Shown in pieces: positions 33,953 through 43,999 of a stretch of 64,000 nucleotides of DNA. Origin of the DNA: Gilliamella sp. N-G2 (GTDB lineage: Bacteria; Pseudomonadota; Gammaproteobacteria; Enterobacterales; Orbaceae); contig NZ_NAST01000009.1 in NCBI RefSeq assembly GCF_002142215.1, positions 32,677-96,676 on the forward strand, given 5' to 3'. Every line of letters begins with the position of its first letter. Position 1 is the stretch's first letter. The position numbers were made by a program, and so were the translations under genes. The notes beneath the pieces were generated by a model. The model was given only the letters and a program-made list of their open reading frames with translations, made no database searches and had not been told where the DNA came from.

Positions 33953-36900
33953 TTAACTCTCTGCTGGCGTTTCAATATCAGAATAGGTTGCCAGCATTTG
34001 CAAGAATTTATATTTAGAATTTACCATTTTAGTTGATTGCGCATGTAAAGTATTGGCAATAACTGGTTCGAGTGTTTCTAAACGACGGAAACGTTGCTCT
34101 TTAAGTAAAACTTCCGTTAATGATTCACTGTTTGGTGCTTTAGAGTCTAACACTAAACCTGGTTTTCCTTCTTGCATACGACGCGGATCATAACGATATA
34201 GTGGCCAGAAACCTGATTTAACTAAATCTTTCATCTGTTCATGAGATTTAGATAAATCGTAACCATGTTCTTCACAAGGGCTATAAGCAATAACCAGAGA
34301 AGGGCCATCATAAGCTTCAGCTTCTTGTAATGCTTTAAGTGTTTGGTTCAATTGCGATCCTAAAGCAACTTGGGCGACATAAACGTGACCATACATCATT
34401 ACACTGACCCCAAGATCTTTACGAGCTTTATGTTTACCTAAATCAGCAAATTTAGATACTGCCCCCATTGGTGTTGCTTTCGATTGTTGTCCGCCAGTAT
34501 TAGAGTAGCATTGGGTATCAAGCACTAAGATGTTAACGTTTTCGGTTAAACTCATTACATGATCGAGTCCACCAAAGCCAATATCATAAGCCCAACCATC
34601 ACCACCAATAGCCCATACTGATTTATCAATCAAATAATTAGCATCTTGCATTAACTCTTTAGCTTCAGCTGAAGTTAAATGTGCTAATTGTTGACGTAAT
34701 AAATTAACTTGAGTTCGTTTTTCATCAATAGATAAATCTGGTGATTGTAAATTGATAACAATCTCTGGTGAAACTTCACCTGCAATATGTTCAAGCAAAC
34801 GTAATGCTCGTTTTTTATGTTGATCATAAGTAATACGATAACCAAGTGCAAATTCGGCATTATCTTCAAATAATGAATTTGCCCAAGCTGGTCCACGGCC
34901 ATTGCGATCGGTTGTATATGGGGATGATGGTAAATTACCACCATAAATTGATGAGCAACCAGTTGCATTAGCAATAGCAAGATGATCACCATATAATTGG
35001 GTTAGTAGTTTAATGTATGGTGTTTCACCACAACCAGCACAAGCACCCGAATATTCAAATAACGGTGTTAATAGTTGTGATGTACGTACATCAATTCGTT
35101 CTAATGTTTTGATTTCCCGATCAGGAAGGTCGGTGAAATACTCATAGTTAGCACGCTGAGTTTTTAGATTGTCAATTCGTGAACGCATGTTAATGGCTTT
35201 GATATCAAAGTTATTACGGTCACGAGAAGGACAAACTTCAACACATAAATTACATCCGGTACAATCTTCAGGCGCAACTTGTAAAACATAACGTTGACCT
35301 TTCATATCACGAGCTTTTACTTCAAGTGAGCTTAGTGACTCAGGTGCATTGAGCATATCATCTGGTTCAACAACTTTTGCTCGAATGGCTGCATGCGGAC
35401 AAGCAACCACACAATGGTTACATTGAGTACAAAATTCTGGTTGCCAGATTGGTATTTCTTCAGCAATATTACGTTTTTCCCATTTTGTGGTGCCAACAGG
35501 CCATGTTCCATCGGGAGGAAAAACTGAAACAGGTAAACTATCACCTAAGCCAGCTAACATAGTTGCAGTAACCATTTTAACAAAATCAGGAGCATTGCTT
35601 GGTACAACTGGTGGACGTGATGGACTACTTTCATCAACGCAACTTAATGGAATTTTCTCAAGAGATGCAATGGCTAAATCAAGTGCTTTCCAGTTATTTT
35701 CAACAATATCTTGTCCTTTACTGCTGTAACTTTTGGCAATAACTTCTTTTAGTTGTGAAATGCTAAAATCATTTTTAAATATTTCTGATAAATGGAAGAA
35801 AGCGGCCTGCATGACCGTATTAATTCTTGCCCCTAAATTACATTCTCGAGCAATTTTAGCTGCATTAATTATATAAAAATGTGCTCTTTTCTTAATTAGT
35901 TGAATTTGCACTTCTTTAGGTAATCTATGCCAAACTTCATCCTTACTATAAGGTGTATTTAGTAAGAAAATACCATCATCTTTTAATTTTTCAACTATTT
36001 GATATTTGTCGATAAACTGATCTTGATGACAACCAATAAAATGGGCACTGGTTATCAAATATGGTGAATCTATTGGTTCAAGGTTAACTCGAAGGTGAGA
36101 AGTGGTTAAACCACCTGCTTTTTTCGAATCGTAAACGAAATAACCTTGTACATAAAATGGTGAACTATCACCAATGATTTTGATATTATTTTTGGTCGCT
36201 GAAACTGTACCATCACTGCCTAAACCATAAAATAGAGCTTCAAGTGCTGATTTTTGTGGAATGGATTTTTCTGGTAATGGTAGTGACAAGCCGGTTATAT
36301 CGTCATAAATACCCACTGTAAAGCGAGGTTTAGGTTTCTCTGTTGTTAGTTCATTAAAAATGGCTAACACACAGCGAGGATCGAACTCTTTCGATGATAA
36401 ACCATAACGACCACCAATAATTTGCGGTAAATGGTTTCGTTCGCCACGTGAAAAACTCTCGGCAAAGGCTGTCATTACATCTAGATAAAGAGGTTCAGCT
36501 TGTGCTCCTGGTTCTTTGGTACGATCTAGTACTGCGATTTTTTTCACAGTTTGCGGAATAACGTCAAGTAGATGAGTTGCTGAAAATGGTCGGAATAATC
36601 TTACGATAACGACGCCAACTTTTTCGTCATTTTTAATCAGATGATCGACAACTTCTTTCGTGGTGCTGACGCCGGAGCCCATAATGACAATGATACGTTC
36701 AGCATCTTTTGCGCCATAATATTCGAAAGGTTGATACTTCCTACCTGTCTCTTTTTCAAAGGCTTGCATAGCATCAGCAACATGATTGAAAGTATTCTCA
36801 TAATATGGATTAACTGCTTCACGGCACTGGAAATATGTATCAGGATTAGCTGATGTACCACGAATGACTGGGTTATCAGGCGTTAAGGCACGGTGGCGAA

Positions 36901-37495
36901 AAGCATCAATAGCTTGATTGGGAAGCAAATTACGAATCTGTTCATCACTGATTGGATAAATTTTATTTACTTCGTGTGAAGTTCTAAAACCATCAAAAAA
37001 GTGAATAAATGGTACTCTACTATTGAGTGTCGCTATTTGTGCGATTAAGGCTAAATCTTGGGCTTCTTGTACCGAGCTAGAACACAGCATGGCAAAACCA
37101 GTTTGCCTAACTGACATAACATCAGAATGATCGCCAAAAATAGATAAGGCATGAGTTGCAACAGTACGGGCGGCAACATGTAATACAAATGGTGTTAATT
37201 CCCCAGCTATTTTATATAGCGAAGGAATCATTAATAACAGACCTTGCGATGAAGTAAATGATGTTGCTAATGCCCCAGTCATTAATGCACCGTGTACAGT
37301 TGATATTGCTCCCGCTTCCGATTGCATTTCAACAACTTTCGGTGTATCACCAAAAACATTAGGTTTATTGAACTCCGCCCACGTGCTGGCTTGTTCAGCC
37401 ATAGATGAACTTGGAGTTATTGGATAAATAGCAATGACTTCGTTTGCACGATATGCGACAGATGACACCGCACTATTAGCATCTGATATGATCAT
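33953..37495 (-). CDS. nifJ: Pyruvate:ferredoxin/flavodoxin oxidoreductase
   Basis: Oxidatively decarboxylates pyruvate to acetyl-CoA with reduction of ferredoxin or flavodoxin. The single 1180-residue chain has the full PFOR order: N-terminal pyrimidine-binding domain (YRANEVIAIYPITPSS), central gamma domain, two 4Fe-4S clusters (FCTQCNHCVVACP and CTGCNLCVEVCP), and a C-terminal thiamin-diphosphate domain (GGDGWAYDIGFGG). It is the YdbK-type single-subunit form. It suggests micro-oxic or anaerobic metabolism. AAGG lies before the ATG. Confidence 0.97.
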   Translation of the reverse strand: MIISDANSAVSSVAYRANEVIAIYPITPSSSMAEQASTWAEFNKPNVFGDTPKVVEMQSEAGAISTVHGALMTGALATSFTSSQGLLLMIPSLYKIAGELTPFVLHVAARTVATHALSIFGDHSDVMSVRQTGFAMLCSSSVQEAQDLALIAQIATLNSRVPFIHFFDGFRTSHEVNKIYPISDEQIRNLLPNQAIDAFRHRALTPDNPVIRGTSANPDTYFQCREAVNPYYENTFNHVADAMQAFEKETGRKYQPFEYYGAKDAERIIVIMGSGVSTTKEVVDHLIKNDEKVGVVIVRLFRPFSATHLLDVIPQTVKKIAVLDRTKEPGAQAEPLYLDVMTAFAESFSRGERNHLPQIIGGRYGLSSKEFDPRCVLAIFNELTTEKPKPRFTVGIYDDITGLSLPLPEKSIPQKSALEALFYGLGSDGTVSATKNNIKIIGDSSPFYVQGYFVYDSKKAGGLTTSHLRVNLEPIDSPYLITSAHFIGCHQDQFIDKYQIVEKLKDDGIFLLNTPYSKDEVWHRLPKEVQIQLIKKRAHFYIINAAKIARECNLGARINTVMQAAFFHLSEIFKNDFSISQLKEVIAKSYSSKGQDIVENNWKALDLAIASLEKIPLSCVDESSPSRPPVVPSNAPDFVKMVTATMLAGLGDSLPVSVFPPDGTWPVGTTKWEKRNIAEEIPIWQPEFCTQCNHCVVACPHAAIRAKVVEPDDMLNAPESLSSLEVKARDMKGQRYVLQVAPEDCTGCNLCVEVCPSRDRNNFDIKAINMRSRIDNLKTQRANYEYFTDLPDREIKTLERIDVRTSQLLTPLFEYSGACAGCGETPYIKLLTQLYGDHLAIANATGCSSIYGGNLPSSPYTTDRNGRGPAWANSLFEDNAEFALGYRITYDQHKKRALRLLEHIAGEVSPEIVINLQSPDLSIDEKRTQVNLLRQQLAHLTSAEAKELMQDANYLIDKSVWAIGGDGWAYDIGFGGLDHVMSLTENVNILVLDTQCYSNTGGQQSKATPMGAVSKFADLGKHKARKDLGVSVMMYGHVYVAQVALGSQLNQTLKALQEAEAYDGPSLVIAYSPCEEHGYDLSKSHEQMKDLVKSGFWPLYRYDPRRMQEGKPGLVLDSKAPNSESLTEVLLKEQRFRRLETLEPVIANTLHAQSTKMVNSKYKFLQMLATYSDIETPAES

Positions 37496-37712
37496 TAAAA
37501 AACCTTGTATCTTAGAGTATTATGACATTACTTAGTTATAATAATTTTGCTTATTGTACCAGAAACTAAGATAGCTTTTAGTTATTTTTAAGTTAAATTT
37601 TTGGCTAACTATACGTTTTTAGTAAAAATAAAAAAGGCAGGGGATTTGCATATTAAAACATAAGGTAGATATTGCAGATTGATACTAAAAGGAATTTTTT
37701 TGAGGATTTTTA

Positions 37713-37776
37713 TATCAATAATTTTTGTCCAGTAATATTGACTGATTAGTTACTATTACTAGACAAAAATTGATAT
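37713..37776. repeat. Long inverted repeat downstream of purM
   Basis: TATCAAT-AATTTTTGTC-AGTAATA pairs with TATTACT-GACAAAAATT-GATA; the stem is about 24 bp with two small imperfections and a loop of about 16 bases. The A/T tracts are on the wrong sides for an ordinary terminator on either strand. It ends 9 bases beyond the purM stop in the region between purM and nifJ. Confidence 0.6.
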
Positions 37777-37784
37777 CGTATATA

Positions 37785-38822
37785 TTACTGAATAACAACT
37801 CGTTCAGTTGATGAAGAGTGTTTTATTTCGCCAAGCAACCAAGCTTTTTCACCATGCTGGTTAAGTAAATTAATGGCTTGTTCAGCTAACTGTTTTGGTA
37901 AAGCGATGATTAAACCTACTCCACAATTGAAAGTACGGTACATTTCATGACGGCTTACATTACCTGCTTGTTGTAACCAATTAAAGATGGCCGGCCATTG
38001 CCAACTAGATTCATCAATAATAGCTTGAGTATTATCAGGTAAAACTCGTGGAATGTTTTCCCAAAAACCACCACCAGTAATGTGTGCAATAGCATGAACA
38101 TCAATTTTCGAAATCAAATCAAGCACTGATTTTACATAAATTTTAGTTGGCGCAAGTAAGTGGTCTGCTAATGGTTTTCCGTCTAATTGTTCTGTCGTTG
38201 GATTAACACCACTTACTTCGATAATTTTGCGTACTAATGAATAACCATTTGAATGCGCACCACTTGATGCAAGGGCAATTAGTGCATCACCATCTTGAAC
38301 TTTACTACCATCAATCATTTCTGATTTTTCAACTACACCGACACAAAAGCCTGCTAGGTCATAATCATCACCATGATACATACCTGGCATTTCTGCGGTT
38401 TCACCGCCAACCAATGCACACCCAGATTGTTTACAACCTTCGGCAATACCAGTAACGACTGTTGTGGCGACATCGACATTTAATTTGCCAGTAGCATAAT
38501 AGTCTAGGAAAAATAAAGGCTCAGCTCCTTGAACGATCAAATCATTAACGCACATGGCAACCAAATCAATACCTATTGATTCATGACGATTTAAATCCAT
38601 TGCAAGGCGTAATTTAGTGCCAACACCATCAGTACCTGAAACTAAAATAGGTTGTTTATATTTTTCTGGAATTGCACATAATGCACCAAAACCACCAAGT
38701 CCACCCATAACTTCAGGACGTTTGGTCTCTTTAACGACAGATTTAATACGATCAACCAATTCATTGCCAGCATCGATATCAACACCAGCATCTTTATAGC
38801 TTAGAGATTTATTATTTGACAC
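37785..38822 (-). CDS. purM: Phosphoribosylformylglycinamidine cyclo-ligase
   Basis: Closes the imidazole ring of AIR in purine synthesis. The GTG start at 38822 gives [20 protein letters not shown] and exactly 345 residues, the E. coli length; AAGGA lies ten bases upstream. The upstream TTG at 38840 would add six unconserved residues. Conserved [23 protein letters not shown] and [11 protein letters not shown] are present. purN, its usual partner, is not adjacent, and no PurR box was seen. Confidence 0.96.
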   Translation of the reverse strand: MSNNKSLSYKDAGVDIDAGNELVDRIKSVVKETKRPEVMGGLGGFGALCAIPEKYKQPILVSGTDGVGTKLRLAMDLNRHESIGIDLVAMCVNDLIVQGAEPLFFLDYYATGKLNVDVATTVVTGIAEGCKQSGCALVGGETAEMPGMYHGDDYDLAGFCVGVVEKSEMIDGSKVQDGDALIALASSGAHSNGYSLVRKIIEVSGVNPTTEQLDGKPLADHLLAPTKIYVKSVLDLISKIDVHAIAHITGGGFWENIPRVLPDNTQAIIDESSWQWPAIFNWLQQAGNVSRHEMYRTFNCGVGLIIALPKQLAEQAINLLNQHGEKAWLLGEIKHSSSTERVVIQ

Positions 38823-38917
38823 GGGGAGCAGTCCTTTCAATAGAAAAAATTGCCTGTTATTTTAGCAAGGATGAAATTTATTGGCGACTAGTTATTGTTA
38901 AAATAATCTATTCATTA

Positions 38918-39334
38918 TCAAGATTCTCTATTTTCGAACCAACTTTCTAAAATAATAATTGCCGAAGTCGCATCAACATGGCTTTTTTCAAGGGCTCGGT
39001 AGCCACGTGAAGCAAAAATATGTGATTTTGCTTCAACGGTTGATAATCGTTCATCTTGTAAATGAACTTGATAGCCAAACATTCCATGCAGACGGTTAGC
39101 AAATTTGCGTGCTCTTGCGGTTAGCGGTTGCTCGGTGCCATCCATATTTAGTGGCAATCCTACCACTAAATAATCAGGTCGCCATTCATTGAGTACTTTC
39201 TCTATTGACTGCCAATTAGGAATGCCATCTCGAGCTTTGAATGAACAAAGTGAATTTGCGGTCTTAGTTATATCTTGACCGATAGCTGCGCCGATGCTGG
39301 CTGTTCCAAAATCAAATGCAATAATGGTAGCCAT
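38918..39334 (-). CDS. ruvX: RuvX/YqgF RNase H-fold nuclease
   Basis: 138 residues, RNase H-like fold with the catalytic Asp in [25 protein letters not shown] and DERLSTVEA. YqgF takes part in pre-16S rRNA processing; it was first proposed as a Holliday junction resolvase. It is three bases after yqgE, keeping the gshB-yqgE-ruvX block. Confidence 0.95.
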   Translation of the reverse strand: MATIIAFDFGTASIGAAIGQDITKTANSLCSFKARDGIPNWQSIEKVLNEWRPDYLVVGLPLNMDGTEQPLTARARKFANRLHGMFGYQVHLQDERLSTVEAKSHIFASRGYRALEKSHVDATSAIIILESWFENRES

Positions 39335-39337
39335 AAC

Positions 39338-39895
39338 TTACGCGGTGCCCATTTGATGTGAAATTGTTTTAATATTAATGCCCAATGATTCAGCTGCTTT
39401 CTGCCAACGATCTTCAATAGCCACCTCAAAGATAATTGCAGGATCAACATCGGTAACTAACCAATCATTTTTTGCTACTTCACTTTCAAGTTGTAATGAT
39501 TGCCAACTAGAATAACCTAACGCTAAGAAAAGATCTTTTGGTTGTTCTGGTGAGCCAATAGATTTTAATGCATCGAGAGATGTAGTAATCATGATATCAT
39601 CAGAGATTTGTATACTTGAAGCAAACCCTTGATGAGGAGTATGAAGAATAAATCCTTGCTCTTCAGCAAGTGGGCCGCCACAAAACACCGGGTGTTCAAG
39701 TTCAGCACAACTTTTTGATGCAGTTATTTCTAAACGGGATAATACCGTTTCTACGTTGAGATCAACTATGGGTTTATTAATAATAATCCCCATTGCACCA
39801 TCACGATTATGTTCACAAATATATACTACTGAACGACTAAAAATTGAGTCATTAACAGTAGGCATGGCTATAATAAAATGATTTTTTAAATTCAT
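39338..39895 (-). CDS. yqgE: YqgE (UPF0301) protein
   Basis: A 185-residue protein of the AlgH/UPF0301 family beginning LKNHFIIAMPTVNDSIFSRSVVYICEH and containing GGPLAEEQGFILH. The biochemical role is not established. Its place before ruvX is conserved in gammaproteobacteria. Confidence 0.95.
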   Translation of the reverse strand: MNLKNHFIIAMPTVNDSIFSRSVVYICEHNRDGAMGIIINKPIVDLNVETVLSRLEITASKSCAELEHPVFCGGPLAEEQGFILHTPHQGFASSIQISDDIMITTSLDALKSIGSPEQPKDLFLALGYSSWQSLQLESEVAKNDWLVTDVDPAIIFEVAIEDRWQKAAESLGINIKTISHQMGTA

Positions 39896-39916
39896 ATGAT
39901 CACATTGTTGTTAAAT

Positions 39917-40372
39917 TTATAATGCACATTTACCTATTTTGACTTTATGTTCAATATTACAGCGCATTAATATTTCAGGATGATTGGTTTCTTCATTAAT
40001 TGATTCACCAACAATTTCAAAATTTTGTGATAAATAAAAGTTAATTGCATCACTATTTTGTTTGTAAACATGTACCATTAATTCGTTATGACGTTGTTTG
40101 GCCTTTTCAACTAATGCTGACCCTGTACCTTGATGACGAGAATTTTTTTCAACATATAAACCTGAGATATAATTTTCAGTTAGGCCAATAAAACCAACCA
40201 CAATGCCGTTGATATCTTGAACATATATTGTTGACATTGGGATCAACATCTTCACTAATTCAAAGTTTTGTTTAAAAAACTCAGGATCGATAAAATTATG
40301 TGCTTGTTCATTACCTTGAAGCCAAATTGTCATTATGGCATCTAAATCTTTTGTTTGATATTCTCTAATCAT
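39917..40372 (-). CDS. GNAT-family N-acetyltransferase (YiaC-like)
   Basis: A 151-residue acetyltransferase starting MIREYQTKDLDAIMTIWLQGN, with the acetyl-CoA loop SRHQGTGSALVEKAK and NSDAINFYLSQNFEIVG. The pattern is nearest to E. coli YiaC, a protein lysine acetyltransferase, but acceptor identity cannot be told from sequence. It is inserted between gshB and yqgE, which are adjacent in E. coli, with two- and 21-base gaps, so it rides in that operon. Confidence 0.85.
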   Translation of the reverse strand: MIREYQTKDLDAIMTIWLQGNEQAHNFIDPEFFKQNFELVKMLIPMSTIYVQDINGIVVGFIGLTENYISGLYVEKNSRHQGTGSALVEKAKQRHNELMVHVYKQNSDAINFYLSQNFEIVGESINEETNHPEILMRCNIEHKVKIGKCAL

Positions 40373-40374
40373 TT

Positions 40375-41331
40375 TTAACTCTTTATATTTAATCTTGATT
40401 CAATCGCATCCATTAATAAACCTGTGATTGATAAATCTGGGTTAGCAGCTTCAATTTCTCGAACACAAGTCGGGCTAGTAACGTTAATTTCGGTTAGTTT
40501 GTCACCAATAATATCAAGTCCCACAAATAGTAGTCCTTTTTGTTTTAAAACAGGACCGATACTGTTAGCGATTTGCCAATCATTATCACTTAATGGTCTG
40601 ACTTCACCATGTCCACCAGCTGCTAAGTTTCCTCGTGTTTCCCCTTTTTGTGGGATTCGTGCTAAGCAGTAAGGCACGGGTACACCGTTGACAACTAAAA
40701 CCCGTTTATCGCCATCTTTGATTGCAGGAATAAATGTTTGTGCCATGCAATAACGGGTATTATGTTCAGTAAGTGTCTCTATAATCACCGAAACATTAGG
40801 ATCATCTTGTTTCACGCGAAAAATTGATGAACCACCCATGCCATCTAGTGGTTTTAAAATGATGTCATGATATTGTTGATGAAAAGCTTTGATTTGTGAT
40901 GTTTGACGAGTAACTAATGTTTCAGGTGTAAAGTCAGCAAACCAAGCAGTAAATAATTTTTCGTTACAGTCGCGTAGACTTTGAGGTTTATTTACTATCA
41001 ATACTCCTTTCTCTTCTGCACGCTCTAAAATATAGGTTGCATAGATAAATTCAGTATCAAAAGGCGGATCTTTGCGCATTAATATTACATCAAGTTCACT
41101 TAATGCTATAGTCTGTTCGTCTCCAAAATCAAACCAATGCTCACTATTGTTATGAACTGTTACTGTACGAGTCGTGGCACTAGCTTCTCCATTGCGTAAA
41201 AACAGATCATTCATTTCCATATAATAAAGTTGATAGCCGCGTTTTTGTGCTTCAAGTAGCATCGCAAAACTGGTATCTTTTTTTAATTTGATATGGCTAA
41301 TGGGGTCCATAACAATACCAAGTTTGATCAT
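40375..41331 (-). CDS. gshB: Glutathione synthetase
   Basis: Joins gamma-glutamylcysteine and glycine with ATP. The 318-residue ATP-grasp protein begins IKLGIVMDPISHIKLKKDTSFAML and contains ILKPLDGMGGSSIF (ATP-binding loop), RVLVVNGVPVPYCLARIP and the C-terminal ITEINVTSPT-like segment. Length matches E. coli GshB (316). It supplies the substrate system of gloA. Confidence 0.97.
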   Translation of the reverse strand: MIKLGIVMDPISHIKLKKDTSFAMLLEAQKRGYQLYYMEMNDLFLRNGEASATTRTVTVHNNSEHWFDFGDEQTIALSELDVILMRKDPPFDTEFIYATYILERAEEKGVLIVNKPQSLRDCNEKLFTAWFADFTPETLVTRQTSQIKAFHQQYHDIILKPLDGMGGSSIFRVKQDDPNVSVIIETLTEHNTRYCMAQTFIPAIKDGDKRVLVVNGVPVPYCLARIPQKGETRGNLAAGGHGEVRPLSDNDWQIANSIGPVLKQKGLLFVGLDIIGDKLTEINVTSPTCVREIEAANPDLSITGLLMDAIESRLNIKS

Positions 41332-41526
41332 GGTAACTCCTTACTGATTATATTTGATTTTACTGAATTCGGTGTTGATGATTTGCTGCTGCTCTACCTA
41401 TTTAATAATTTAGATAAAACCAAGGTAGAAAGAGGTATTAGCAATAATAATCAAATTTTCAACTATCATACTCGTTACCGATTAATAAGCAAAGCAATCA
41501 TTTGTTAACTTATTTATTTCTTGTGA

Positions 41527-42252
41527 CTAACCTAAATCACCAAAACGAACTTGAAGGGCTGTTATTGCAGTTAACGCCGCTGTTTCAGTTCGTAATACTC
41601 TCGGTCCGAGCAAAATATCAGTAAATTGATATTGATGAGTCATGCTAATTTCTTCATTAGATAGACCACCTTCCGGTCCAATTAATAAACTAATATTTTT
41701 GTTATCACAAGGTAATTGGTTAATTCCTTGTTTGGCTTTAGGGTGTAAGTTAAGTTTTAAACTATCGGTTAAATTTGCACACCAAGTTTCTAATTTCATT
41801 ACTGGATTGATGTTTGGGATAATATTTCGTCCGCACTGTTCACAAGCCGAAATAACAATTTTTTGCCATTGTTGAACTTTCTTTTCAAGCCTTTCTTGAT
41901 CGAGTTTGACGCCACAACGTTCTGAAAGTAGGGGGGTAATGGTATTAACACCTAATTCGACCGATTTTTGAATAGTAAATTCCATCTTATCGCCACGAGA
42001 AATCACTTGTCCTAAATGAATGTTTAATGGTGATTCTCGATTATCTAATACACTGTTTGCTGTTTTTACAATAACGGTTTTTTTATTAATTTCATGTATT
42101 ACGGCAGGCGTAATTTGGTTGGAACCATCAAAAAGCGTAATCGATTCCCCGGTTTTCATTCTTAATACTCGAATAAGGTGATTGAAAGCATTATCATCTA
42201 AAGTGATCAAACTATTTTGATTAATTGTGTAAGGCTGAAAAATTCGCGTCAT
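41527..42252 (-). CDS. rsmE: 16S rRNA m3U1498 methyltransferase
   Basis: A 241-residue SPOUT methyltransferase. The N-terminal PUA-like domain is followed by the knot region with [13 protein letters not shown] and the C-terminal [15 protein letters not shown], both diagnostic for RsmE. It lies upstream of gshB in the same direction as in E. coli, with a 195-base gap. Confidence 0.96.
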   Translation of the reverse strand: MTRIFQPYTINQNSLITLDDNAFNHLIRVLRMKTGESITLFDGSNQITPAVIHEINKKTVIVKTANSVLDNRESPLNIHLGQVISRGDKMEFTIQKSVELGVNTITPLLSERCGVKLDQERLEKKVQQWQKIVISACEQCGRNIIPNINPVMKLETWCANLTDSLKLNLHPKAKQGINQLPCDNKNISLLIGPEGGLSNEEISMTHQYQFTDILLGPRVLRTETAALTAITALQVRFGDLG

Positions 42253-42350
42253 ATAAACTATTATTTACTATTATTTAAAATAAATTATAGCGTAATTTAT
42301 TAAGATTCGGTAATCTCTATTTTAAACAATATCTATATCTGGAATAGAAT

Positions 42351-42719
42351 ATGACCTTAACAATTAAAGATAGAGTATTCATTGAATCACTAACGGTTTA
42401 TACCACAATTGGTGTTTATGATTGGGAAAAAACGATTAAACAAAAGTTAGTTCTTGATCTCGAAATGGCATGGGATAATCAACCTGCCGGACAAAGTGAT
42501 GATGTGAAGTTTTGTTTAGACTATTTTGTTGTGTCGCAATCAATAACGTCATTTATTGAACAAAATAAATTTGAATTGATTGAAACAGTAGCAGAACGTG
42601 TTGCAATGTTAGTCATTGAGAAATTCTCTGTACAATGGTTGAAAATAAAAGTGTCAAAACCTGATGCTATTGCTAATGCAGGGAATGTTGCGGTACTAAT
42701 AGAACGCAGAGCCAAATAA
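42351..42719 (+). CDS. folB: Dihydroneopterin aldolase
   Basis: Folate pathway enzyme that cleaves dihydroneopterin to 6-hydroxymethyl-dihydropterin and glycolaldehyde. The 122-residue protein has VYTTIGVYDWE (catalytic/binding Glu), CLDYFVVSQ with the conserved Tyr, ELIETVAERVA and IKVSKPDAI with the conserved Lys. It stands alone, divergent from rsmE. Confidence 0.95.
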   Translation: MTLTIKDRVFIESLTVYTTIGVYDWEKTIKQKLVLDLEMAWDNQPAGQSDDVKFCLDYFVVSQSITSFIEQNKFELIETVAERVAMLVIEKFSVQWLKIKVSKPDAIANAGNVAVLIERRAK

Positions 42720-42739
42720 CTACATTTAGATATCCCTTA

Positions 42740-43738
42740 ATGAGTAAAGCGAACAAAATAATATGTGATCAATCACATCATAAAAAGAAAGGTTTTGATA
42801 ATACTGAACCTTTTTCAATTAAATTAACTGATGCTTTGCGTTGGCGACTGCAACGTAAAGTTTTACCACCACAAGGTGGATATCAAGCATTCACACAAAA
42901 TTGGTTTAGTCCAATTGATATTAGCTTAAGCGGTGATAGAGTTTGGTGGATCGGGCATTCTACCACCTTGATAAAGCTTAATGAACAATGGATATTAACT
43001 GATCCAGTGTTTTCTAACCGAGTATCGCCCGTTCAATTTATTGGGCCGAAACGACGAACAAAACCAGCAATTACCATTGATAACTTACCTTCAATTAATG
43101 TAATTGTAATCTCTCATAGCCATTATGATCATCTTGATTTTAATAGTATTCAACAACTTATAACGCGGTATCCGCAACTCACTATTCTGGTTCCCTTAGG
43201 ACTTAAAAGCAAATTATTAAAATGGGGGGCCAAGCAAGTCATTGAGTTAGATTGGTGGCAGTCAACCAATGTTAATGGAATTACCTTTACCGCTACACCG
43301 GCAAAGCATTGGAGTAATCGGGGAGCGTTTGATGTTAATAAAGCATTATGGTGTGGATGGGTTATGCAGACAGATATTGATAAACCACTATCGACTAAAA
43401 CTGTCTACTTTATGGGGGATACCGGTTATTGTGCAAGCTTAAAGAAAATAGCAGATAAATTTAAGCAAATAGATATTGCTTTGATACCGATTGGCGCTTA
43501 TGCTCCTCGTTGGTTTATGCAATCGCAGCATATAGATCCACAACAAGCTTTAAAACTTTATGATGAATTAAACTGTCAGTCAGCCATTGCAATTCATTGG
43601 GGAGCGTTTGAATTGGCAGATGAACCATTAGATGAGCCACCAACATTATTAAACTCATTAAAGGGAGATAGATCTTTTCATATATTAAAAATAGGTGATA
43701 GCTTAGCTATCAATAAGCTTAATAATGAACTAAAATAA
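42740..43738 (+). CDS. Metallo-beta-lactamase-fold hydrolase (NAPE-PLD/UlaG type)
   Basis: A 332-residue metallohydrolase. The core motif ISHSHYDHLD supplies the dinuclear metal site, with further ligands in FMGDTGYC and IHWGAFEL. Upstream WWIGHSTTLIKL and TDPVFSNRVSPVQF are typical of the N-acylphosphatidylethanolamine phospholipase-D-like group. No signal peptide, so probably cytoplasmic. The substrate is unknown. It follows folB by 20 bases. Confidence 0.88.
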   Translation: MSKANKIICDQSHHKKKGFDNTEPFSIKLTDALRWRLQRKVLPPQGGYQAFTQNWFSPIDISLSGDRVWWIGHSTTLIKLNEQWILTDPVFSNRVSPVQFIGPKRRTKPAITIDNLPSINVIVISHSHYDHLDFNSIQQLITRYPQLTILVPLGLKSKLLKWGAKQVIELDWWQSTNVNGITFTATPAKHWSNRGAFDVNKALWCGWVMQTDIDKPLSTKTVYFMGDTGYCASLKKIADKFKQIDIALIPIGAYAPRWFMQSQHIDPQQALKLYDELNCQSAIAIHWGAFELADEPLDEPPTLLNSLKGDRSFHILKIGDSLAINKLNNELK

Positions 43739-43784
43739 TTAACAATAATAATTTAAACCACATTTTGATATTTGCGAGGGAAAT

Positions 43785-43994
43785 ATGATGAAATCAGTAA
43801 TTATTGCATTAACTTGTCTAACGTTTAGTTTAGCGTTAACTGCTTGTGGCGGTAAAAATGATGAAGGTAAACAATATCATTGGTCAAAAGCCCATGGAGT
43901 TCTCGAAGATTGCCGTGGAGTAATGAATAAATCAGAGCAATGTCAAAAAAATTCAAATAATCAGCAATATTTATTCCAAATTGATAGGTATTAA
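43785..43994 (+). CDS. Small lipoprotein, weakly EexN-like
   Basis: 69 residues, lipobox LTACG (Cys21). The mature part has two Cys in LEDCRGVMNKSEQCQKN, spaced as in the short entry-exclusion-like (EexN) lipoproteins; the match is only a pattern and there are no conjugation genes nearby. A GAGGGAAAT ribosome-binding site precedes the ATG. It lies five bases before the EamA gene. Confidence 0.65.
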   Translation: MMKSVIIALTCLTFSLALTACGGKNDEGKQYHWSKAHGVLEDCRGVMNKSEQCQKNSNNQQYLFQIDRY

Positions 43995-43999
43995 CTTAT

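Noticed and set aside
37713..37776. Ordinary terminator of purM
   Set aside because: The T tract precedes the stem and the A tract follows it on both strands, opposite to an intrinsic terminator.
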